Source: an uncultured Muribaculaceae bacterium (GTDB lineage: Bacteria > Bacteroidota > Bacteroidia > Bacteroidales > Muribaculaceae). Taken from it: a DNA stretch of 64,000 bases. A model generated the notes under the pieces. That model did not search any database and had not been told where the DNA came from. It saw only the letters and a program-made list of their open reading frames with translations. The stretch covers positions 43,546-107,545 of the forward strand of contig CANNVE010000009.1 in NCBI GenBank assembly GCA_947525975.1, read 5' to 3'. The position numbers and the translations under genes were made by a program. Positions 53,808 to 59,708 of this stretch are shown piece after piece (within the stretch, counting starts at the first letter, position 1; the number at the start of each line of letters is the position of its first letter).

Positions 53808-54048
53808 ATGGCAACAAATCAGTTAAATCAGTCTCTTTTGTTCATGAGAGAAATACTTCAGTCGGGAGTCCGTGGCATTTCCGGTAAGGAACTTTGCTCC
53901 AAGTGTGCACTATCTCCGCGGCTATTGGTGGCATGAAATGAAAGACCCGAGCCCTTTCTGTATGCCGTATGCTGCAGTGCCCGACAATGGAGAAATCATT
54001 GACCGTTATGAGTTAATTCTGAGTTTATTAAAGCAAGTAAACGTATAG
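53808..54048 (+). pseudogene. Frameshifted small gene divergent from WYL regulator
   Basis: ATG 53808 opens a frame (NQSLLFMREILQSGVRGISG, then KELCSK) that stops at TGA 53934-53936. A second frame, open across the same region, continues the sense as GYWWHEMKDPSPFCMPYAAV and ends LILSLLKQVNV at TAG 54046-54048. One frameshift near 53900 would join them into about 80 residues. The N-terminal part resembles the HTH start of the divergent WYL protein. It is followed 6 bases later by the LRR-like gene. Confidence 0.5.
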
Positions 54049-54053
54049 CCGAT

Positions 54054-54707
54054 ATGGATTATATTACAGCTTATATACATCCTTTGAAATGGACCGAAGG
54101 AAATATCTTCGGCATGTCGTTTGAACTGAATGGAAAGACCCCATCTATGCGCATCGACTGGGGCGACGGCAAGAGCAATTCTTTTACCGGAAAATCAATC
54201 TCGGCCATGCATAAATACCCTAAAGACGACAAACTATCATTCATGGTAACGGCAACAGCAACCTCCGGAACAATCGTGCATGCCCAATCCAGCGGTGGCG
54301 ATTGTTTTTATGAATCTGCGGATTTAAGCCATGCTCCAAGACTTCGCTCGGCGTATATTGAAAGTTATAAAGAAGTTAAGCTCAATAATCCTTTAATTGA
54401 GAGATTGACAATGCGAATATTGCTCGGTTCGGAATATGACTTGTCGAGTTGCGTGAATCTCCGCGAATTGATTTTTGACTGCGAAAGCGACTTCCGGCGC
54501 CTCGACCTCTCCATGTGTCATAAATTGGAAAAATTGGAATGTTGGGGCTTCCTATCCGATAAATTTACGCAAATAGCAGTCCCCAACGATGCACCTCTCA
54601 AATATGTCGATATAAAAGGTCATAACTTCACTTCCCAATGTCTGAATGCTTTGCGGCGAATCGTAGAGCGTAATGGCGGTACAATAATTGAAAAAATGGA
54701 AGATTAA
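54054..54707 (+). CDS. Uncharacterised LRR-like/PKD-like protein
   Basis: The protein is 217 residues. The N-terminal ~75 look like a small beta-sandwich (SMRIDWGDGKSNSFTGKS resembles the WGDG turn of PKD-like domains). The rest has irregular leucine-rich units (LSSCVNLRELIFDC, LDLSMCHKLEKLECWG, YVDIKGHNF). No signal peptide, so it is cytoplasmic. The same architecture occurs on the other strand at 56876-57538; the two flank the split FtsZ module. Likely a protein-interaction scaffold; function unknown. Confidence 0.65.
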   Translation: MDYITAYIHPLKWTEGNIFGMSFELNGKTPSMRIDWGDGKSNSFTGKSISAMHKYPKDDKLSFMVTATATSGTIVHAQSSGGDCFYESADLSHAPRLRSAYIESYKEVKLNNPLIERLTMRILLGSEYDLSSCVNLRELIFDCESDFRRLDLSMCHKLEKLECWGFLSDKFTQIAVPNDAPLKYVDIKGHNFTSQCLNALRRIVERNGGTIIEKMED

Positions 54708-54752
54708 GCAGCATAAAACGTTCCACTGACAGATTTTGGCAGTCATGCAGGC

Positions 54753-54760
54753 TAACTTTG
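54753..54760 (+). promoter_or_regulatory. -7 promoter element ahead of the split FtsZ module
   Basis: TAACTTTG, a full match, 27 bases before ATG 54787. ACTGaCAGATTTTGgCAGT, an imperfect palindrome, lies directly upstream. Confidence 0.6.
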
Positions 54761-54786
54761 CAAATAAAACTCTAATAACAAAAACT

Positions 54787-54984
54787 ATGTACTCATTTCA
54801 TTGGACAGTTAAGGCCGTAAAACAAGTCGGCAAACTACCGGCAGGAGCTTGGGTAGAGATAATCAAGACCACCACAAGCGCTAAACCGACCTCACTTGAG
54901 ATCTTCCGTGCTTTCGAGCAGAAGTATGGGATGAAGATTCCCAGTGTCTCAACCGACCAATACTTTACCTGCATCAAAGGCTAA
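54787..54984 (+). CDS. Small uncharacterised protein leading the FtsZ-like module
   Basis: This 65-residue protein (ATG 54787; the ORF-track start at 54736 lies upstream of the promoter) begins YSFHWTVKAVKQVGKLPAGA and has a Ser/Thr/Lys-rich centre, ending VSTDQYFTCIKG. Mixed alpha/beta, cytoplasmic, no family recognised. It has its own promoter and is followed by a hairpin before the FtsZ-like gene, so it may be expressed at a different level from the genes downstream. Confidence 0.6.
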   Translation: MYSFHWTVKAVKQVGKLPAGAWVEIIKTTTSAKPTSLEIFRAFEQKYGMKIPSVSTDQYFTCIKG

Positions 54985-55000
54985 TCCCCAAGTAAATGAT

Positions 55001-55039
55001 GCCAAGTGGCAGGGCAAATCTCATTCTCTGCCACTTGGC
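55001..55039 (+). terminator. Hairpin between small gene and FtsZ-like gene
   Basis: GCCAAGTGGCAG / CTGCCACTTGGC, a perfect 12-bp stem with a 15-base loop. There is no T tract after it, so it may attenuate or protect the transcript rather than end it. No other promoter is evident before 55057. Confidence 0.5.
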
Positions 55040-55056
55040 TACAGTGACTGACTGGT

Positions 55057-55608
55057 ATGAATAAAACAATGATAATAGGAGTAGGCGGTGCAGGATGTAA
55101 TATGGCCAACACCTTCCGTCTGGAAACAAAATCTGATTCCATTAAAAACGCGACCTATGTGTTCGCCGACCACCGCCAACTCGATATTGATTATTTTAAG
55201 CGGATTGATGACACCACCGTCTATTTGAATCTATATAACATTGATTTATACAACGATTTGCCGGAAGACTTTTTCATAGATGTGGAAAAGGTTTATGTCC
55301 TTGCCGGATTGGGTGGTCACACAGGGACAGTATGGACTCCCATTCTCGCTCAGTTTGCGAAATTCAGAGATGTAAAATCTGTATCGGCCATAGTCACCAC
55401 TCCTTTTAACTTTGAGGGAGAAAAGCTCATGGCACATGCGCTTGATGGACTCTCAAAGATTAAAGATCTGAATCTTGATTTGGTAATAGCCCTCAACAAC
55501 GAGAAAATTGCCAAGCAATATGCAAATATCAATTTTGCCAACGCATTTGACTATGCCGACAAAGCGGTTCTCGCAGCCATTGATGAAAACATCAAATTTG
55601 AACGATAG
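55057..55608 (+). CDS. FtsZ-like protein, GTP-binding half only (split FtsZ, N part)
   Basis: The protein is 183 residues. It aligns by eye to the first ~190 residues of FtsZ: MIIGVGGAGCNM at 5-16 (T1 loop), LAGLGGHTGTVWTPILAQFA at 82-101 (the tubulin signature GGGTGTG, here GGHTGTV), IVTTPFNFEGEKLMAHALDGL (matches VTKPFNFEG), ALNNEKI (matches IPNDKL), and NAFDYADKAVLAAI, the H7 entry. It then stops: no T7 loop or C-terminal domain. The missing half is in 55995-56399. GTP binding is likely, but hydrolysis would need the other subunit. The gene is 4 bases before a small membrane protein. Confidence 0.82.
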   Translation: MNKTMIIGVGGAGCNMANTFRLETKSDSIKNATYVFADHRQLDIDYFKRIDDTTVYLNLYNIDLYNDLPEDFFIDVEKVYVLAGLGGHTGTVWTPILAQFAKFRDVKSVSAIVTTPFNFEGEKLMAHALDGLSKIKDLNLDLVIALNNEKIAKQYANINFANAFDYADKAVLAAIDENIKFER

Positions 55609-55612
55609 TCTA

Positions 55613-55858
55613 ATGACAAAAGAGCAACTTTCCATAAAGATTACCAAACTGAGTATGGTCTTAGGCATTTGCGGTGGTATGGCACAAGCACTCGGCGCTC
55701 CCGAACATTCAACAAAATGGCTTGCTATTGGCTTGTTGACAGGCTTCGCAATAACCTTGCACGAGTGGCGCAAAGTAGCTGCAATACTCATCGCAGAGTA
55801 TAAGCGGCTGAAAAAGTTAGAGCCTGTCGAAAAAGACAAAGGCTGTAGTGAAAAATGA
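55613..55858 (+). CDS. Small membrane protein of the split FtsZ module
   Basis: This 81-residue protein from ATG 55613 has two hydrophobic segments (SMVLGICGGMAQALGA at about 13-28 and WLAIGLLTGFAITLHEW at about 34-50), then a basic C-terminal tail (EYKRLKKLEPVEKDKG). It starts 4 bases after the FtsZ-like N gene, so translation is coupled. The layout suggests a membrane anchor for the tubulin-like filament, as FtsZ-like families elsewhere pair with membrane proteins; this is inference. The ORF-track start at 55508 overlaps the upstream gene and is not favoured. Confidence 0.7.
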   Translation: MTKEQLSIKITKLSMVLGICGGMAQALGAPEHSTKWLAIGLLTGFAITLHEWRKVAAILIAEYKRLKKLEPVEKDKGCSEK

Positions 55859-55872
55859 CGCACATAGAGCAC

Positions 55873-55880
55873 TAAATTTG
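55873..55880 (+). promoter_or_regulatory. -7 promoter-like element before tRNA-like sequence
   Basis: TAAATTTG fits TAnnTTTG and would start transcription about 55887, just before the tRNA-like cloverleaf at 55896. The -33 region is weak, so this is tentative. Confidence 0.45.
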
Positions 55881-55895
55881 TGTCACAAACAATCA

Positions 55896-55975
55896 GGCCA
55901 GGTGGCGGAAAGGGATAGACGCGCCTTATTAATTGTTAAGGAAGACTGCTGGATCGTACCCAGCCCGGGCAGCCA
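55896..55975 (+). tRNA. Degenerate tRNA-Leu-like sequence between the two FtsZ-like genes
   Basis: The 80 bases fold by hand into a cloverleaf. Acceptor GGCCAGG / CCGGGCA has 5 of 7 pairs. TG is at 8-9. The D arm GCG...CGC has a loop GAAAGGGATAGA holding GG. The anticodon arm CCTTA / TAAGG is perfect, but its loop is 8 bases (TTAATTGT). A 6-base variable region follows, then T arm GCTGG / CCAGC perfect with loop ATCGTAC, where the usual T54-A58 pair is reversed to A-T. An encoded CCA ends it. The 5' part (GGTGGCGGAA...TAGACGCGC) is clearly tRNA-Leu-like, but the variable arm is class I length. It is probably a pseudo-tRNA or a specialised tRNA mimic. The ORF reading through it (55848 start) is not favoured. 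Confidence 0.55.
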
Positions 55976-55994
55976 AAAATATAACTTCAACGAA

Positions 55995-56399
55995 ATGGAA
56001 AATCAAATGTCAAACTGGAATGGATTCAAAATCCATGGCGATACATCCGAACTCGATAAAATCGTTGAACATGGTGGAATGATTAGCCTTGACCTCAACG
56101 ACATAACCAGTACTCTATCGGAATCAGGAGAAAACTACATCACAGATGGTCTTGGCGCGAACATCTCAGAGGCTTTCAATGATGCTGTTCATAGCTTGCC
56201 TGTTCCAATCAGCACTGTAGAAAAGTTATTGATTCAGTTCTATATCGGTGCGAAACAACCGAACATTTCTGAATTATCTGTCATCTCAAAGACATTGAGC
56301 AATGGGAAAAATAATTTGCAAGTTATGTGGGGCGTCTCCAAAATTGAAAATCTTGGAGACGATATTAAAGTTGTTTTAGTAGCTTCTCTATCAAAATGA
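55995..56399 (+). CDS. FtsZ-like protein, T7-loop/C-terminal half (split FtsZ, C part)
   Basis: This 134-residue protein starts at ATG 55995 (56007 is possible); the ORF-track start at 55848 would read through the tRNA-like element. It aligns by eye to the second domain of FtsZ. GGMISLDLNDITSTLSESG matches GLMNVDFADVRTVMSEMG, keeping both catalytic aspartates of the T7 loop (D32 and D36), with S for N. ISEAFNDAVHSLPV matches RAEEAAEMAISSPL, SVISKTLSNGKNNLQVMWGV matches the IRA/VVIGT strand, and LGDDIKVVLVASL matches NDELRVTVVATG. No N-terminal GTPase residues are present. It overlaps the next gene by 4 bases. Complementation of the 55057 product is the simplest reading. Confidence 0.8.
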   Translation: MENQMSNWNGFKIHGDTSELDKIVEHGGMISLDLNDITSTLSESGENYITDGLGANISEAFNDAVHSLPVPISTVEKLLIQFYIGAKQPNISELSVISKTLSNGKNNLQVMWGVSKIENLGDDIKVVLVASLSK

Positions 56400-56833
56400 C
56401 TCTCTACGACTTATTTCATTCAATTCCTCCCGAAGTGTTACTGGCAAGCGTCCTGGAAGTTAACGCACATAACAACGTTGTATCCAACTTGGAGGCATCA
56501 TTCCTTTCCGGTGTACTTAATGCTATGCCTGATGAATCGGACGATGACGAAAAATGCTTGTATATTCTAAGGGACAATCAGTTCCGCCCAATAGTGGCAT
56601 TCGACACTTCACTTGAAGCTGAAATCACTCTTGGCAAAGTTTTGTCGCGTCAGGTAATGACAAGCGATTTACTCAAGCATCTTCCTCCCGAAAAGATTGC
56701 GGCTTACTGTTATTGTTCTTTGCCGGTATGCATTGTTGTAGAAAAGGATGGTCATTGCCCTGTTAGCCGTGCGTTTGACACGGAAACTAATGCGGTAATT
56801 ACTAAGGTCCATGACTATATCCGTATGTATTAG
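56396..56833 (+). CDS. Uncharacterised protein downstream of FtsZ-like C part
   Basis: The protein is 145 residues, alpha/beta, cytoplasmic: TLYDLFHSIPPEVLLASVLE at the start, an acidic loop DESDDDEKC, a strand FRPIVAFDTSLEAEITLGKV, and a Cys/Tyr-rich YCYCSLPVCIVVEKDGHCPV. No family recognised. The ATGA overlap with the FtsZ-like C gene shows translational coupling, which makes it a likely part of the same module. The gene ends just before a convergent LRR-like gene. Confidence 0.62.
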   Translation: MTLYDLFHSIPPEVLLASVLEVNAHNNVVSNLEASFLSGVLNAMPDESDDDEKCLYILRDNQFRPIVAFDTSLEAEITLGKVLSRQVMTSDLLKHLPPEKIAAYCYCSLPVCIVVEKDGHCPVSRAFDTETNAVITKVHDYIRMY

Positions 56834-56875
56834 TCGTTACAAATATCTGAGATGAATTTACTTCTGTGGGTAATA

Positions 56876-57538
56876 TCAGTAGGCGATAAGGTCGGACGCA
56901 TTGTTATCAATCACATTCTTTTCCAGCCAAGCCTTGGTCCGAGATTTAAGGTTGTCGCATGACTGAATGCAAAGTCTTTGAAGCGAAATTTGATTGCACA
57001 CTTTCAAGGCATTCATCTTGCTGCCGCAAAGGTCAAGAGAGAGAACGCCGGGGCTTTTCGACAAATCAATAGTCGCTGCCTCACCCGACCGACATTGTAA
57101 ACTTGTCAAATGCGGAAGTGCTGTCAAATCTAAAAATGCACCTTTATAATAATCACAATCAAGATATTCAAGATTCGGGCAGCCTGTAAAATCCAAACTG
57201 TTGACATTGTGAAACTTCATGCTCATCAACGATGGACAATCATGGATAATTACTGACTCCACCGTGGTATCCCATAGGACATCAACCATTTCCAAAATCG
57301 AAGAGGCATCTTCTGAATAAATTTCAATTATGTATGGTACAACCGCTCCAAACTTACTAAAACAGAATTCAGCGCGACACCATGTGTCATAGTCCGGCTG
57401 AGCCGTTAGCACGACATCACGGCACTTGCCACATCTGACTGTCACCGAACAACCACGACGCATTTTGATGTCAAGTGCGCCGTGGTTACCCTCCATCCAT
57501 TCGATGGTCTTGCCGGTGATTGTAATAAGTTTATCCAT
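56876..57538 (-). CDS. Uncharacterised LRR-like protein
   Basis: The protein is 220 residues. The first ~75 form a beta-rich domain (LITITGKTIEWMEGNHGALD). The rest has leucine-rich units of irregular length: VESVIIHDCPSLMSMKFHNV, SLDFTGCPNLEYLDC, LDLTALPHLTSLQC, ATIDLSKSPGVLSLDLCGSK. Similar in layout to 54054-54707. It overlaps the DUF6557-like gene by 8 bases at its start, so the two are an operon. Role unknown; protein-protein recognition is likely. Confidence 0.65.
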   Translation of the reverse strand: MDKLITITGKTIEWMEGNHGALDIKMRRGCSVTVRCGKCRDVVLTAQPDYDTWCRAEFCFSKFGAVVPYIIEIYSEDASSILEMVDVLWDTTVESVIIHDCPSLMSMKFHNVNSLDFTGCPNLEYLDCDYYKGAFLDLTALPHLTSLQCRSGEAATIDLSKSPGVLSLDLCGSKMNALKVCNQISLQRLCIQSCDNLKSRTKAWLEKNVIDNNASDLIAY

Positions 57539-58568
57539 CGTTGATGCTGATAAATTGAATTTGTATTTCCAGATTCTCCGCTTGGGTTACACCGAATACG
57601 ATTTGTATTGACGATGACGGAAGCGCGAAGAATTTAATCAAGAATTCGTGCAGTTGTTTTCGCTCACCGAAATTAAGAGGATATGATTCTGAATTCCAAA
57701 TGATGATGGTCAGTTTGCTTTCCGAATTCGGCGGCCCTTTCATCTCACAGGCATACTTATCCAACAGCTCTTTCAGATATTCAACACGGTCTGTCTTCCC
57801 GTAGGCAAACGACTCCAGCATTACGTCATTGACCAATTTGGCGTTGTAAATTTTGTCGATAAGGCTTTCCATAAAGCCTGGCTTTTCGATAATGCCGAAC
57901 TTACGGAGCCGCTCAACGTTGTGATAAACCCTGTTCATTTTCCATAGTTCATCCTGCCGTTTCGTCATTCTATATTTACGCTTGCGTTTGCTCCGGTTTA
58001 GGTGCTTCCGTCGTTCCCATAGATATCTCATAGTTTCGCTACCGCACGGAACGCCATCCGGATTTCCTTTGCAGAGTTTCTTAAGTTCCCTACGCTCCTC
58101 TTTGTCTTTGATATACGGCAGCATCTCACGAATACCAAGCCTATACGCCTGCGTTGCAAACGGAGAATCATCATTAAAGAAGTCATCGAAACATCGTTCT
58201 TGTGAATGAGAAGTAAAACCATAAAATGTCGCACCCCACAGAATGGCACCAGCCATCTCTGCAGTGGTCACTTTTTGGTTCGTCGGTCGAATAACATCTT
58301 TTGCCAATATGTCTTCCCAATCTTGTCCCTCAACATTATTTGCAACGATTGCTTTTACTTCAGGATTTTCAAGGCTCTCCGGCGAAACTATATCAAAGGT
58401 CACTTCTCCGCCATATCCCCCAGGCCCGATATGGCATAACTGATCGTAAGCCATTTTGTATTCAGCTGACTGGCCTATGAAATTTTCAACTTCGCGAAAG
58501 TGAGTACGCTGCAAAGCTGTGGCGATTTCATCAAATGAGACGGACTTAACCAAATCTTGTACTGTCAT
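57531..58568 (-). CDS. DUF6557-like protein, copy 2
   Basis: This 345-residue paralogue of 48409-49410 has TVQDLVKSVSFDEIATALQ, GGEVTFDIVSPE, VANNVEGQDWEDIL, MAGAILWGATFYGFTS, and a strongly basic HLNRSKRKRKYRMTKRQDEL. The C-terminal ~80 residues are alpha/beta (LTIIIWNSESYPLNFGERKQ). Function unknown. The promoter at 58587-58594 and the palindrome at 58603-58625 lie directly upstream. Confidence 0.72.
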   Translation of the reverse strand: MTVQDLVKSVSFDEIATALQRTHFREVENFIGQSAEYKMAYDQLCHIGPGGYGGEVTFDIVSPESLENPEVKAIVANNVEGQDWEDILAKDVIRPTNQKVTTAEMAGAILWGATFYGFTSHSQERCFDDFFNDDSPFATQAYRLGIREMLPYIKDKEERRELKKLCKGNPDGVPCGSETMRYLWERRKHLNRSKRKRKYRMTKRQDELWKMNRVYHNVERLRKFGIIEKPGFMESLIDKIYNAKLVNDVMLESFAYGKTDRVEYLKELLDKYACEMKGPPNSESKLTIIIWNSESYPLNFGERKQLHEFLIKFFALPSSSIQIVFGVTQAENLEIQIQFISINDG

Positions 58569-58586
58569 AACCTAATTTATTTCTCA

Positions 58587-58594
58587 CAAAGTTA
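58587..58594 (-). promoter_or_regulatory. -7 promoter element of DUF6557-like copy 2
   Basis: TAACTTTG on the minus strand (CAAAGTTA on plus), 19 bases before ATG 58568; a full consensus match. Confidence 0.6.
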
Positions 58595-58602
58595 ACATTG
58601 AT

Positions 58603-58625
58603 GGTGTAGCAAAAAGTGGTACACC
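58603..58625. promoter_or_regulatory. Palindromic operator-like site between divergent genes
   Basis: GGTGTA-N11-TACACC, perfect 6-bp arms, with inner GCA...AGTGG. Same arms, spacing and inner AGTG as 53705-53725. Lies in the -33 region of the minus promoter and between it and the metallophosphoesterase promoter. Confidence 0.6.
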
Positions 58626-58680
58626 TCCTAAATTATAGAAAAATACGATTGTGTATTGCTGTTTGATACAACTTGGGTAT

Positions 58681-58688
58681 TATCTTTG
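58681..58688 (+). promoter_or_regulatory. -7 promoter element of metallophosphoesterase gene
   Basis: TATCTTTG, 22 bases before ATG 58711; a TTTG lies 15 bases upstream of it (58662-58665), somewhat close for a -33 element. Confidence 0.6.
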
Positions 58689-58710
58689 CAAAAAATAGAA
58701 CTCCCTTGAT

Positions 58711-59304
58711 ATGAGAATCCTTCATTTATCAGACACCCACGGCAGTCACCATCGGCTTAAAAACCTTCCCGAAGCCGATGCCATAGTTCATTCCGGCGAC
58801 TTCACCATGACAGGAACCGAACAGGAAGCCATCGACTTCCTAAACTGGTTCTGCGACCTGCCCTGTGCCCAAAAAATTTTCATATGTGGCAATCATGATG
58901 ACTGTCTATATGGCGCCAATATCGACGGTCTCGACCCAAACGTACACTATCTCTGCAACTCTGGAGTGGAGATTGACGGCATAAAATTCTACGGCGTGCC
59001 AATGTTTATGGGAGATTGCGTCACCGACCGCCAACAACGCAACATCGCAAAAATCCCCTCTGACACCGACATTCTGATAACCCACAGCCCAGCCTACGGC
59101 ATCCTCGACTTCGACGACAACATAAACTACGGTGATGAACAATTATTCTCAAAAGTTTTGGAAATTAAACCCCGTCTCCACCTATTCGGCCACATTCACG
59201 CCCAACACGGCATCACAACCCTGCACGGCATCACATTCTCCAACGGAGCAATAATGAACGCCGACTACACCCACCTCGCCGCCCCCAACATCCTAATGAT
59301 ATAA
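58711..59304 (+). CDS. Calcineurin-like metallophosphoesterase
   Basis: This 197-residue single-domain phosphoesterase has all metal motifs in order: LSDTHGSH, VHSGDFT, ICGNHDDC, ILITHSPAYG, LFGHIHAQHG. Residues in these bind two metals. The short length and MPPED-like order suggest a phosphodiesterase on nucleotide or cyclic-nucleotide substrates; substrate not readable. It shares a bidirectional regulatory gap with the DUF6557-like gene, which ties it to the island regulon. Confidence 0.9.
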   Translation: MRILHLSDTHGSHHRLKNLPEADAIVHSGDFTMTGTEQEAIDFLNWFCDLPCAQKIFICGNHDDCLYGANIDGLDPNVHYLCNSGVEIDGIKFYGVPMFMGDCVTDRQQRNIAKIPSDTDILITHSPAYGILDFDDNINYGDEQLFSKVLEIKPRLHLFGHIHAQHGITTLHGITFSNGAIMNADYTHLAAPNILMI

Positions 59305-59400
59305 ACACTTGCACTCTAATGCTTTCAAAGCGTATTCGCAGGCAATAGTTGCGCGGAATATTTGGATTTTGCACGTAATATGCACGTAGAATAAAAAGAA

Positions 59401-59442
59401 AGCGAGATAACTATTGGATTTCCAATTAGTTATCTCGCTTTT
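59401..59442. terminator. Long hairpin downstream of metallophosphoesterase
   Basis: AGCGAGATAACTA / TAGTTATCTCGCT, 13 bp perfect, extended by TTGG/CCAA across one bulge, then CTTTTG. Two TGCACGTA copies sit just before it. Good terminator form. Confidence 0.7.
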
Positions 59443-59444
59443 GA

Positions 59445-59460
59445 GGTGCCCAGAACAGGA
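59445..59460 (-). repeat. tRNA-Leu 3'-end-like sequence, possible attachment site
   Basis: Read on the minus strand, TCCTGTTCTGGGCACC equals the T-stem/acceptor 3' end commonly seen in tRNA-Leu. The upstream part of such a tRNA is absent. It lies 250 bases before the integrase gene, where integration into a tRNA-Leu would leave such a fragment. No second copy is seen in this window. Outside this site and the hairpin, 59305-59708 holds nothing I can name. Confidence 0.35.
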
Positions 59461-59658
59461 ACACTAATATTGAATCGTAATGAATCGCTGTCAATTTTGG
59501 CTATTTTTGAGTCTAATTTATAAATCGCTGATTATTAGCAGTAAATGACTATGATGAATTAAACTGAAGCGTAAGTGAATTTGATTCTGATTTGTTAAAG
59601 TTCAGAACTTGCTGACAGAACGCTGACAAAAGTTGTTGTATATATGAGAGGGTATTAT

Positions 59659-59666
59659 TACCTTTG
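59659..59666 (+). promoter_or_regulatory. -7 promoter element of integrase gene
   Basis: TACCTTTG, with GTTG 20 bases upstream as a -33 element; 42 bases before ATG 59709. The ORF-track TTG start at 59664 lies in it and is rejected. Confidence 0.6.
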
Positions 59667-59708
59667 TATCAGGATAGTAAAACATGTCGAATCAAAACAT
59701 TCTCTCCT

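Noticed and set aside
55848-55994. N-terminal extension of the FtsZ C-part ORF through the tRNA-like element
   Set aside because: The translated stretch has no protein-like pattern, and the DNA folds as a tRNA with a promoter before it.
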